Source of the DNA: Photobacterium sanctipauli
GTDB lineage: Bacteria; Pseudomonadota; Gammaproteobacteria; Enterobacterales; Vibrionaceae
Assembly (NCBI RefSeq): GCF_003026495.1
Contig: NZ_PYMA01000013.1
Location: 1-64,000 of the forward strand
DNA length: 64,000 bases
Direction: 5' to 3'
Position 1 is the stretch's first letter. Each line of letters starts with the position of its first letter. Positions 52,078 to 60,129 of the stretch are shown here, piece after piece. A model generated the notes under the pieces. The model searched no databases. It was not told the DNA's origin and worked only from the letters and a program-made list of their open reading frames with translations. A program made the position numbers and the translations under genes.

Positions 52078-53207
52078 TGGATTTATTACTCATTCTCACC
52101 TACGCCGCCCTGTGTATCGCAGTGTTCAAGATCTTCAATATTCCCCTGAACAAGTGGACGGTACCAACGGCAGTACTTGGCGGTATTGTGCTTATTGGCA
52201 CCCTGATCTTGCTGATGAACTATAACCACCCCCACAGCAACATGGGTGGCCAGTTCTACGTAACAACGCCTATCGTTCCTGGTGTTCGGGGCAAGGTAGT
52301 GGAAGTTCCCGTCACGCCCAACACCCCAATCAAAGCCGGGGATGTCCTGTTCCGTGTCGATCCAACCCCCTATGAAGCGGAAGTCCAACTACAATTGGCA
52401 GCGCTTGCCGAAGCACAACAGAATGTCATGGGCCTCGAAGCTTCCTACCAAGCAGCCAAGGCCAGCACCGAGCGGGCGATTTCAGAGCGGGATAGAACAC
52501 TGACCCAATTCCAGCGCTATGAAAAAGGCTACAAGCGTGGCGCATTTACCAAATCGGAAGTGGATAACCGCCGCCAGTTCTACCGCAGTGCCGAGGCATC
52601 GCTGGCAGCCGCTCGTGCCGAAGAGCAGCGTGCCAAGCTGGCCTATGAGTCGGAAATCATGGGTGAAAACACCGCCATCGCCAAGGTTCGCGCCCAGTTA
52701 ATCCAAGCCCAGTTCAACTTGGAAGAAACCGTGGTCCATGCCCCTACCGATGGTTACGTCACCCAAGTCACATTGCGCCCCGGCATGATGGCAGTCCCGT
52801 TACCGCTAAGGCCGGTCATGACCTTCATCCACCAAGAAGAGCAGTTCTTTATTGGGGCATTCAGGCAGAATTCGCTGCTAAGGCTACGCCCCGGTTTTAA
52901 GGCCGACTTTATCTTCCGCGCCTTGCCCGGCAAGACTTTCCAAGGCGAAGTGATAGAAGTGTTACCCGCGATTGGCGAAAGCCAAGTTCAGGCAGCTGGC
53001 GTGCTGTACGGCAGTGATCTCTTGCTGCGCCAAGGCAGGCCGCTGGTGAAGCTCAAGATCACCGATGATTTGTCCGAATACCGCTTACCCCAAGGGGCAA
53101 ATGTCGAGATTGCGGTTTATTCAGACAGCTTCGAACATGTTTCCGTGATGCGAAAAGTGCTGATCAGAATGAAGAGTTGGCAAAACTACCTCTTCCTTGA
53201 TCATTGA
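52077..53207 (+). CDS. HlyD/EmrA-type membrane fusion protein (YiaV-like)
   Basis: The 376-residue periplasmic adaptor has N-terminal membrane helices (LLLILTYAALCIAVF, VLGGIVLIGTLILLM). A split biotinyl-lipoyl domain (VRGKVVEVPVTPNTPIKAGDVLFRVDPTPYEAEV and VVHAPTDGYVTQVTLRPG) is interrupted by a long coiled-coil hairpin (about 110-205). A beta-barrel domain (FRALPGKTFQGEVIEVLP) follows. Such proteins bridge an inner-membrane pump and an outer-membrane channel. No pump gene is next to it apart from the DUF3302 protein. Confidence 0.87.
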   Translation: MDLLLILTYAALCIAVFKIFNIPLNKWTVPTAVLGGIVLIGTLILLMNYNHPHSNMGGQFYVTTPIVPGVRGKVVEVPVTPNTPIKAGDVLFRVDPTPYEAEVQLQLAALAEAQQNVMGLEASYQAAKASTERAISERDRTLTQFQRYEKGYKRGAFTKSEVDNRRQFYRSAEASLAAARAEEQRAKLAYESEIMGENTAIAKVRAQLIQAQFNLEETVVHAPTDGYVTQVTLRPGMMAVPLPLRPVMTFIHQEEQFFIGAFRQNSLLRLRPGFKADFIFRALPGKTFQGEVIEVLPAIGESQVQAAGVLYGSDLLLRQGRPLVKLKITDDLSEYRLPQGANVEIAVYSDSFEHVSVMRKVLIRMKSWQNYLFLDH

Positions 53208-53223
53208 TCCGTATATCCATATC

Positions 53224-53263
53224 AAAATGGCTGCCCCGACATCACTCGGCGCAGCCATTTTTT
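53224..53263 (+). terminator. Terminator of the DUF3302-HlyD operon
   Basis: AAAATGGCTGC and GCAGCCATTTTTT pair around a GC-rich 14-16-base loop. Confidence 0.8.
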
Positions 53264-53305
53264 CTAACCGCTTATTTCTTGCGTAGCTCGGTAATTAGCA
53301 CCATT

Positions 53306-54316
53306 TTACTTCGACCGAAGCGTACCGCGCTCAACCAATTCAACCGGGATCATTAATTTGACCATGGTTTGATCATCGGTTTGGACCTGTTTTAGCAGCT
53401 GCTTAACCGCCTCTTTCGCCAAGCGGTTAAAATCCTGCTTGAACGTTGAAAGCTGATAACCCAGCCAGCTGGCTTGCGGGATATCATCAAAACCGAGCAC
53501 CTGAAAATCTTCCGGGATAGACAAGCCAAACTCGTTCTTAGCAACATCCATCAAGGCAATTGCCAAAATATCGGTCGAACAGAAGAAAGCGTCAGGGCGG
53601 TCATCCGCAGCCAATACCGCTCGGATACCCTCCAGCGCTTGCTCATAGACATAGCTGGTATTGATTTCACGCGGCGCACTGCCGGTTAAGTCGGTTAGCT
53701 CCTCGGTGAAGCCTTCCAAGCGTTCGTTATTGGTATAAGAAGGAATATCACCGGTGAGGTAAGCCAACTTCTTCGCCCCCCGTTCAACCAACGTACGTGC
53801 AGCCAACTTGCCGGCACTGTAGTTGTCGCTGATAGCAGAGCTGCAAGAGGTGCCCTCTTCAACCCGGGCAAATTGCACAATCGGGATATTGAAGTCTTGG
53901 CACTCTTCGTACAATGCCGTGTTGAACTGCGCCGACGCCGCCATGACACCATCGACCCGGTATTGGAAAATATTCGGGATCGAGTGCTGCTGCTGGGCAT
54001 CAAGCTCCCAAGGGATCAGCACCGCAGAATAACCATTCTTTTGCAGCTCTTTACTCAACAGCTGCAGGGTTTCCATATGGATGGGATAGTCGGAATCGGG
54101 GAATACCAAGCCAATCAGCTTGGACTCATTGGTCGTCAGGCTACGGGCAAACGCATTGGGACGATAATTGAGCTCTTTCGCCGCGGCGAACACTTTCTCG
54201 CGGGCAGCGGCAGAGACTGAACTCCCATCAATGAATACTCGAGACACAGTCGACTGGGAAACGCCAGCAAGCTTTGCAACATCACTAGCGGTAACTGGTT
54301 GTTTTTTAACAGACAT
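53306..54316 (-). CDS. LacI-family transcriptional regulator
   Basis: The 336-residue protein (ATG 54316; the longer frame to 54376 lacks family character) has an HTH at TASDVAKLAGVSQSTVSRVF (10-29). The hinge is NAFARSLTTNESKLIGLVF, and the sugar-binding-protein-like effector domain follows. It sits between the HlyD unit and a porin, SnoaL-like and MFS group. An ATGAATGCGCA word occurs both before its own start and before the MFS gene, which makes it the likely local repressor. The effector is unknown, presumably a sugar or sugar acid. Confidence 0.85.
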   Translation of the reverse strand: MSVKKQPVTASDVAKLAGVSQSTVSRVFIDGSSVSAAAREKVFAAAKELNYRPNAFARSLTTNESKLIGLVFPDSDYPIHMETLQLLSKELQKNGYSAVLIPWELDAQQQHSIPNIFQYRVDGVMAASAQFNTALYEECQDFNIPIVQFARVEEGTSCSSAISDNYSAGKLAARTLVERGAKKLAYLTGDIPSYTNNERLEGFTEELTDLTGSAPREINTSYVYEQALEGIRAVLAADDRPDAFFCSTDILAIALMDVAKNEFGLSIPEDFQVLGFDDIPQASWLGYQLSTFKQDFNRLAKEAVKQLLKQVQTDDQTMVKLMIPVELVERGTLRSK

Positions 54317-54364
54317 ATAGGGAATTCGCTTTAAATTACTGGCTTGATTATAACAAACTCCCTT

Positions 54365-54375
54365 ATGAATGCGCA
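54365..54375. promoter_or_regulatory. Candidate LacI-type operator, site 1
   Basis: ATGAATGCGCA, extending to a perfect ATGCGCAT palindrome (54369-54376), lies about 50 bp before the LacI start and is shared with 58369-58379. Confidence 0.4.
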
Positions 54376-54455
54376 TGCAAATTTTATATCGCCGCCAGGA
54401 AAAACTTAAATGCCTGGCACCTATCTTACGGATCTCGTCGTTGCGGTTTCACACG

Positions 54456-54495
54456 AAAAAAAGCCGCTACCAGCGTCCGGACTGGTAACGGCCTT
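54456..54495 (-). terminator. Terminator of the porin gene
   Basis: On the minus strand GCCGTTACCAG pairs with CTGGTAGCGGC and runs into eight T. Two smaller hairpins lie between it and the porin stop. Confidence 0.7.
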
Positions 54496-54562
54496 GATCG
54501 TTAGGTTCCTTTTCCGTTCGGCTACCTTGGGTAGCCTATCACTTCAGAGAGTGAAGCAATCA

Positions 54563-55642
54563 TTAGAAGTAGTAACGAATACCTGCCGAGAACTTGTCGT
54601 CAGCATTGGTGAACTCGCTACCGCTCAACTTATCAGTGCCTTCATCGAACTGGTATTCAGCCCAAAGCAGGAAAGTGTTCTTGGTAAAGTGGTATTCCAC
54701 GCCCGGCGTAAATGTCTTACGCTCATAGCCTGATGCACGACCATCGGTTTCTGTCATGTAGTTCGCATTGAAGGTTGCGCGGAAGCCGTTGTCGAAGTGG
54801 TAGTGGGTGTATAGCTCACCGCCGCGAGAGTCGAAGAACTCTTGGTTGCCAGCCACTTCCCAGCTATCTGCAACGTGGTAGGTCAAGCCCAAGAAGTAAT
54901 TGTCTGTCGCGTAGTTCAAGCCAACCAAGCCAATGCGCGCAGTGTCGCCGTTCTTCATATTGCTCGCACTGACATTTTCAAGATCAGTCACTTCGTTTTG
55001 ATGGTACGCCGCGCCCACAGTCACACCGGGTGCCACTGGGTATAATACCGATGCGCCGATACCGTTTTTCAGTGTTGCGGTTGCGTCACCAGCCAAAGCA
55101 ACGTCATTACGCGTGGTCTGGTAGGTGAAGCCGTATTTTAGGTCACCCAGGCTGTTGCGGTAAGTCAGCGAGTTTGCCGCACGGCCAGTACCACTGCTGA
55201 TACCCCAGTCAGACAGGTTGTAAACGTTAGAGCCGCGTGTACCGTAGGTACGGCCCATATCGGTAAACCATGCTACATCGTAGAACGTTGACCACTGCTT
55301 GGTGCCCGCGGCAATTTTACCGTATTTGTCGTGCTCGACACCGGCGTAAAGAAGACGGTCGTAAATATCGCTACCGTTCGAGCCAGAGTTATAGCCCCAC
55401 TCCGCGTGGCCAAAACCCTGCCAGCCGTTGTCCAGTTGTTTCACGCCCTTCAGGCCGAAACGCGAGCTGCCGCTGTTCCATACCGGATCGGTATCACCGC
55501 CATTGTCTTGGTAGCGCGCTTCGAAGCGGCCATCAATCGTTAGGCTATCGCCATTGTCATTAACAAAAGTGTGGGCCGCAAAAGCAGAGCCAGAAGTTAG
55601 TGCTGCCAATACAATTAGAGATAGTTTTGTTTTATTCATCAT
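54563..55642 (-). CDS. General (OmpC/OmpF-like, Gram-negative type) porin, copy 1
   Basis: The 359-residue protein has a signal peptide (MNKTKLSLIVLAALTSGSAFA), alternating strands and a final Phe (YYF), as in trimeric porins. DGRFEARYQD is strand 1 and the segment VAWFTDMGRTYGTRGS probably forms the constriction loop L3. ATG 55642 has GAGA 8 bases before it; ATG 55639 directly follows. The start region is a duplicated 12-bp block (TACTGCTTGTCT on the plus strand, 18-bp period). A terminator separates it from the SnoaL-like gene, so it has its own promoter or depends on read-through. Confidence 0.88.
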   Translation of the reverse strand: MMNKTKLSLIVLAALTSGSAFAAHTFVNDNGDSLTIDGRFEARYQDNGGDTDPVWNSGSSRFGLKGVKQLDNGWQGFGHAEWGYNSGSNGSDIYDRLLYAGVEHDKYGKIAAGTKQWSTFYDVAWFTDMGRTYGTRGSNVYNLSDWGISSGTGRAANSLTYRNSLGDLKYGFTYQTTRNDVALAGDATATLKNGIGASVLYPVAPGVTVGAAYHQNEVTDLENVSASNMKNGDTARIGLVGLNYATDNYFLGLTYHVADSWEVAGNQEFFDSRGGELYTHYHFDNGFRATFNANYMTETDGRASGYERKTFTPGVEYHFTKNTFLLWAEYQFDEGTDKLSGSEFTNADDKFSAGIRYYF

Positions 55643-55732
55643 ACTGCTTGTCTCAACATTACTGCTTGTCTTAAGCCAGACGTCAGCCACCCTCAGGCTG
55701 ATTCCCGACAAATTGATAAATAGGATTAATAT

Positions 55733-55766
55733 TTCTTTTAAAAAAGGGCGTCCTAGCAGGACGCCC
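55733..55766 (-). terminator. Terminator/attenuator between the SnoaL-like gene and the porin gene
   Basis: On the minus strand GGGCGTCC, loop TGCTA-type, GGACGCCC is followed by TTTTTT. Confidence 0.75.
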
Positions 55767-55816
55767 GACGTCGCACAGGCGTGCTATCTTTCACAAGAGG
55801 ATCAGTGGAGCGCTGA

Positions 55817-56833
55817 TTACAGTGAAGGGTTCAGGATTTGCTGAGTACGCTCGAATACGTCCAGACCCTGCTGCTTCAGCCAGTATGGAAGGTCGATCAG
55901 TACCCAGTTCTCAGACAGCTTGTCACCGTCACGGTAGTAAACGTCAACCACCTGCATGTCAGCACGAACTTCGCCACCCGTCATACCTAGGAAACCACCG
56001 ATTGGCGTGTTTGATAGGTTTGGCCAGCCGAAGAAGCAAGAGAAGCTGCCTTCAGCGAAACGACATACGTGACCGTTGAACTTCTTGTCTTTCAGGTTGT
56101 TACGGAACGGTAGCTGATGCTGCTGCTGGTAACGCGGGATGGTGTAAGACGCACCGATACCACATGGGCCGTACCAGATCATGTCTTTAGACCAGCTCTT
56201 CTCAAGCACTTCCGGTGGGCAACCCATTGCGCCGCTGTCGTTAAGCGCAGACAGGTCATCAACCATTTTGTTTACCAGTGCCAGTGTCGCTACACCTTCT
56301 TCCGGTGCTGCATCTTCGAACAGTAGGCCGTCGTGGTTGCGAGGGCCAGGGTATACGAAGTGCTTACCTGTTGATGGTGGTAGTGGGTAGCAACCCGCTT
56401 GGTCCATCGCGCCGAGTAGGTCTAGGAACAGGCCTGTCTTGGTGATCTTGCCGTTTTCAACACAGTTGAATTCTGCGTAACGGATGTTCATGATTTTGCC
56501 AGTTGGGCGCATACCTAGGTATTCTGCGTCAAACAGGCCCATGAAGTGACCCATGCTCATTACCCAGATTTCACCCGAGGTAACTTCGTTCTCACCGCCG
56601 ATAAAGATGTCTTGGCGACGCTGCATGCGAGTCATCGACTTCATTAGTGGCGACCAGAAAACATCAGCAGCGGCTTGCGCGCCTTCTTGCTCGCGGAATG
56701 GGTAAACACCGCGCCATAGGTAATCTTCAGAAGTGTGTGCTTTTAGTACTTCAGCAACGTTCTCGTGAGTTGCATTTTCCATTGCATCGAAATATTCACG
56801 TACGATGCGCTTAGCTTCTTGATACTTGCTCAT
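55817..56833 (-). CDS. Tandem SnoaL-like (NTF2-fold) protein, probable isomerase/cyclase
   Basis: The 338 residues contain two NTF2/SnoaL-like halves (about 5-150 and 185-330). The first has VREYFDAMENATHENVAEVLKAHTSEDYLW and YAEFNCVENGKITKTGLFLD, the second GPCGIGASYTIPRYQQQHQLPF and VVDVYYRDGDKLSENWVLIDLPYW. His/Asp residues in these positions are catalytic in SnoaL cyclases and related dehydratases. Nothing in the sequence points to polyketides; the genes around it (MFS uptake, LacI regulator, porin) suggest turnover of an imported small molecule. The substrate is unknown. Confidence 0.8.
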   Translation of the reverse strand: MSKYQEAKRIVREYFDAMENATHENVAEVLKAHTSEDYLWRGVYPFREQEGAQAAADVFWSPLMKSMTRMQRRQDIFIGGENEVTSGEIWVMSMGHFMGLFDAEYLGMRPTGKIMNIRYAEFNCVENGKITKTGLFLDLLGAMDQAGCYPLPPSTGKHFVYPGPRNHDGLLFEDAAPEEGVATLALVNKMVDDLSALNDSGAMGCPPEVLEKSWSKDMIWYGPCGIGASYTIPRYQQQHQLPFRNNLKDKKFNGHVCRFAEGSFSCFFGWPNLSNTPIGGFLGMTGGEVRADMQVVDVYYRDGDKLSENWVLIDLPYWLKQQGLDVFERTQQILNPSL

Positions 56834-56891
56834 TTTGCAAATTCCTATCTTTGTACACGTTGGCTAGTTTGACTAACCAGAATTTAGGGAG

Positions 56892-56914
56892 GGCCTCGTC
56901 TCACACGAGACCCG
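56892..56914 (-). terminator. Hairpin between the MFS gene and the SnoaL-like gene
   Basis: CTCGT and ACGAG plus flanking G-C pairs form a stem without a T-run. It may stabilise mRNA ends rather than terminate. Confidence 0.4.
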
Positions 56915-56924
56915 AGATTCGTTA

Positions 56925-58217
56925 TTAAGCGGTAGCTTGTGCTTTCTCTTTCTTAGAGAACACGCCTTTTTTCAGTGTTTCAGGCAGGGATAGCCACAGT
57001 AGACCAGCCAGTACCCAAACAATTGGTGAGCCCCACATCGCGGTTTGTAGATCCGAACGCTCTTGGATGAATACCAATACCATTGGTGCCCACATACCAA
57101 TCAGACGGCCACCGTGGAACAGTGCTGCACCGAAGCTGCGTAGGTGTGCCGGGAATAGCTCAGAGAAGTAGCCGCCCCAAACCGCACTTGATGCTAGGCC
57201 GAAGTTGTAAATCAGGCCCAGAATAGCCAGCAGGTTCAGGCCCATGAAGCTCACGTCAGATGGCGCAACGAAGAAGACTGACGCCATGATACCCGCAAGA
57301 ATGAAGCCGAATGCGTTAACCTTGCGGCCCCACTTATCGGCAATCGCGCCCCATACCCAAGCACCCAAAAGGCTACCGAATGCAGAGATAGAAAAGATGA
57401 TGCCCATGGTTTGGCCGTCGAACATACGTACTTCTTTTAGGTACGTGGTCACGAAACCGTTGAAGAACTGGAAGCCGTAGAAGTTCAAACCCGATAGCAG
57501 CAAACAGGTCAGAGTAATGCGCAGGTTGCGGCCACGGAACATCTCGCCCCAAGAGCCTTTCTTCGCTTCCACTTCTTTACCGCTGTCGTCTTTCGCGGCT
57601 TCTTCGCCGAATGCAATCACTTTCTTGTCACTAGGCAGGATGAATACCATCGCAGCCGCTGCCACTAGCGGTGGGATACCACCAACTAGCATCATGTTTT
57701 CCCAAGATGCATTCACGCTTGATAGGTATGCTGCATACGCACCCATCGCCATGACAGCCACAGAGAACATACTTGATGCAAAAGCCGTCAATTTACCGCG
57801 AACAGAGTCGGTAAACAGGCCGATCATCAATGACACCGCAACCGTAAAGTAGCCACCCAATGCAATACCAACGATGAATCGCATTGCAGCCCAGCCTTCG
57901 TAGCTGGTAAAGGTCATGTTAAGAATTGTCGCTGCACCGTTGATAGCGGTAATAGTGATCAGCACGTTTTTCTTACCAAAACGGCTGGCAAACCAGGCAC
58001 AACTTAGGGCACCAATCAGTGCACCCAATGACTGCCAGGTGTAGAACTGAGCAGTGTGCGCCAGCGTAATGCTGTCATAGGCATCTACGATGTAAGGTCG
58101 GACGTAATCAATAACCACGAAGTTGTAACAGTAGAACACGTAACCAACCAAAATTGCCAAGTAGGCTGCTGCGCGTTGCACCATTGGAACTTCGTTCATG
58201 TGTTTCTTTGTTGTCAT
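56925..58217 (-). CDS. MFS transporter
   Basis: The 430-residue protein has 12 predicted helices. MFS signatures include a conserved-loop motif close to GxLADrxGRr after helix 2 (CAWFASRFGKKN) and its repeat in the second half (GAIADKWGRKVN). A charged cytosolic loop joins the halves. ATG 58217 is preferred to the frame start 58262. The sequence resembles aromatic acid or sugar acid H+ symporters. It leads the SnoaL-like gene and is probably controlled by the LacI-type protein through the site at 58369. Confidence 0.85.
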   Translation of the reverse strand: MTTKKHMNEVPMVQRAAAYLAILVGYVFYCYNFVVIDYVRPYIVDAYDSITLAHTAQFYTWQSLGALIGALSCAWFASRFGKKNVLITITAINGAATILNMTFTSYEGWAAMRFIVGIALGGYFTVAVSLMIGLFTDSVRGKLTAFASSMFSVAVMAMGAYAAYLSSVNASWENMMLVGGIPPLVAAAAMVFILPSDKKVIAFGEEAAKDDSGKEVEAKKGSWGEMFRGRNLRITLTCLLLSGLNFYGFQFFNGFVTTYLKEVRMFDGQTMGIIFSISAFGSLLGAWVWGAIADKWGRKVNAFGFILAGIMASVFFVAPSDVSFMGLNLLAILGLIYNFGLASSAVWGGYFSELFPAHLRSFGAALFHGGRLIGMWAPMVLVFIQERSDLQTAMWGSPIVWVLAGLLWLSLPETLKKGVFSKKEKAQATA

Positions 58218-58368
58218 GAGCGAATAATCCTCTAAATTTATTTGTATCACCCTTGTTAACACCTTGGGTGACCGAAACAGTGTAGAGGACTATTTCCCCT
58301 CTCCTGTTTCTGGTGGCAGATATTACACATCTCCAAGGGGTAAAAACCGTGACACAAATCAATTTTAC

Positions 58369-58379
58369 ATGAATGCGCA
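58369..58379. promoter_or_regulatory. Candidate LacI-type operator, site 2
   Basis: ATGAATGCGCA is identical to the word before the LacI gene 4 kb away. It is 152 bp before the MFS start. Confidence 0.4.
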
Positions 58380-58396
58380 CCCAAAAACAGATTTAA

Positions 58397-58412
58397 CGCG
58401 ATCCCGATCACA
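58397..58412. promoter_or_regulatory. CRP-like site in the MFS/symporter divergent region
   Basis: On the minus strand TGTGATCGGGATCGCG has one perfect half-site (TGTGA) and a partial second half. Confidence 0.4.
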
Positions 58413-58456
58413 ATTAGTTCATTAATTGACCATTGTCGCACTTCAGCCAGAAATAA

Positions 58457-58470
58457 TTGATCATGATCAC
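58457..58470 (+). promoter_or_regulatory. FNR- or CRP-like site upstream of the symporter-sdaA operon
   Basis: TTGATCATGATCAC fits TTGAT-N4-ATCAA at 9 of 10 bases. The reverse reading also resembles a CRP half-site pair. TTTTAT lies one base from the class II -10 position. Confidence 0.45.
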
Positions 58471-58570
58471 GCAAACAGCCCGTTTTTTACGCATTTTATC
58501 GCTATTTATGTACTATTCAGCTCGAAAGTCACATCGGGGCTAGCCCTAAAAACAGAAGGTCAAACCAATT

Positions 58571-60118
58571 ATGGTTGCGCATTCAAGCATTGCGGTCATG
58601 GTGATATACATTGCTTTCACCATATTTATCAGCTATTTAGTTAACAAGAAATCGTCAAACAGTGGCGATTTTTCGACTGGGGGAAAGCAATTCGGCTGGC
58701 TTACAGTGGGGATTTCGATTCTTGCTACCTATATTAGTGCTATGACCTTTGTTGGTATGCCGGGTTGGGTATATAACGATGGCATGAAAGCCATCGCGAT
58801 CCACCTCAATTATCCGATAGTGATCTTCTTTGCGGTGGTGTTCTTTATCCCGGTTTTCTACAAACTGGGCCTCACCTCTATCTATGAATACCTTGAGCAT
58901 CGCTTCGGCGTTGTGACAAGAACAATAAACTCTATTGTTTTCATAGTAGTACAGTGTATTTCGTCTGGCATTATCCTGTATGCGGTGTCACTCATCCTGG
59001 TACGCGTCCTGCCGATATCCATTGAAGAAGCCATTGTCTATATCAGTATATTCACAGCGGTTTATACCTTTGCCGGTGGTATCTCAACGGTCATCTGGAC
59101 GGATGTTATGCAGTCGGCCTTTCTGCTAGTGGGTTGTGTGGCCATATTCGTAACAGCCCTGATTAGAATGCCAGAATTGGGTACGCTACCAGAATTGTCT
59201 GACAAACTAACCATGGCTAATTTGTCCATGAGCTTTGGCGATGACACCACCTTAATGGCCGGGCTCATCGCTGTCAGCTTCCTGCATTTGAGCGTTTACG
59301 GTTCAAACCAGTTGATCATCCAACGCACCTTGGCAACCAAATCAGTGGAAACCGCCCAGCGCTCCATGCTGGTATGTGGCTACGGCGCGTTCTTTATCTA
59401 CCTGTTCTTTAGCATCATCGGCATTTTGCTGTTCCTTTTCTATGGCGGCGCACAGTTTGAAAACAGCAATAATGTCATTCTGGATTTCGTGTTCAACCAC
59501 ACCCATCCGGTCATTGTCGGCTTGGTGATGGCCTCACTGTCGGCAGCGGCAATGTCGACGCTGGATTCCTCCTACAACTCAATGGCAACGGTAGTGACAT
59601 TTGATATCTACAAGCGCTTTTTCAAGAAAGAAGCGCCAAATCAGCACTATGAGAAAACCGCAAGGTTGCTCAGTATTGCCTGCGCCCTATTTGTCATTGT
59701 GCCGGCCATGCTTGCGGTATCTAATGAGAGCGTACTCAAAAGTATTGCCAGCCTAACGTCTATCTTTGTCGGGATCCGCCTCGGCTCATTCTTGCTGGGC
59801 CTATTTTCGCGCACCGCCAACGAGGCAGGCATTATTGCCGGTAGCATCACCAGTATCATCGCGATCCTGATTTGCTTTAACATCGATGTGGCTTGGCCTT
59901 GGTTTGCGCCAGCTGGCACCGTTGCCTTTGTTGCAACAGGCTTGCTAGTGAGCAAATTCAAAGGCAGCATCACCCCACAGCAACACGCATTTATCCAACA
60001 ACAAAAAACACTCTACAGTGCACCAACCGTCAGCCAGTATATGCTTTTAGTATTCGCTGCAATTACGGTTGCCTCTTGCTTTTATCTGCCGACGCTTCTG
60101 GCGAACGTACTGAATTAA
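58571..60118 (+). CDS. Sodium:solute symporter (SSS family)
   Basis: The 515-residue permease has 13 or so helices. SSS marks include FSTGGKQFGWLTVGISILATYISAMTFVG in helix 1-2, where the Na+ site lies. GGISTVIWTDVMQSAFLLVG is the family signature, and AMSTLDSSYNSMATVVTFDIYKR is the conserved helix 8-9 region with the Ser/Thr Na+ ligands. It is followed 11 bp later by L-serine dehydratase, so an amino acid or another dehydratase precursor is a reasonable cargo. The frame is open to ATG 58571, which has AAGGT 12 bases before it. Confidence 0.87.
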   Translation: MVAHSSIAVMVIYIAFTIFISYLVNKKSSNSGDFSTGGKQFGWLTVGISILATYISAMTFVGMPGWVYNDGMKAIAIHLNYPIVIFFAVVFFIPVFYKLGLTSIYEYLEHRFGVVTRTINSIVFIVVQCISSGIILYAVSLILVRVLPISIEEAIVYISIFTAVYTFAGGISTVIWTDVMQSAFLLVGCVAIFVTALIRMPELGTLPELSDKLTMANLSMSFGDDTTLMAGLIAVSFLHLSVYGSNQLIIQRTLATKSVETAQRSMLVCGYGAFFIYLFFSIIGILLFLFYGGAQFENSNNVILDFVFNHTHPVIVGLVMASLSAAAMSTLDSSYNSMATVVTFDIYKRFFKKEAPNQHYEKTARLLSIACALFVIVPAMLAVSNESVLKSIASLTSIFVGIRLGSFLLGLFSRTANEAGIIAGSITSIIAILICFNIDVAWPWFAPAGTVAFVATGLLVSKFKGSITPQQHAFIQQQKTLYSAPTVSQYMLLVFAAITVASCFYLPTLLANVLN

Positions 60119-60129
60119 GGAAAATTACT

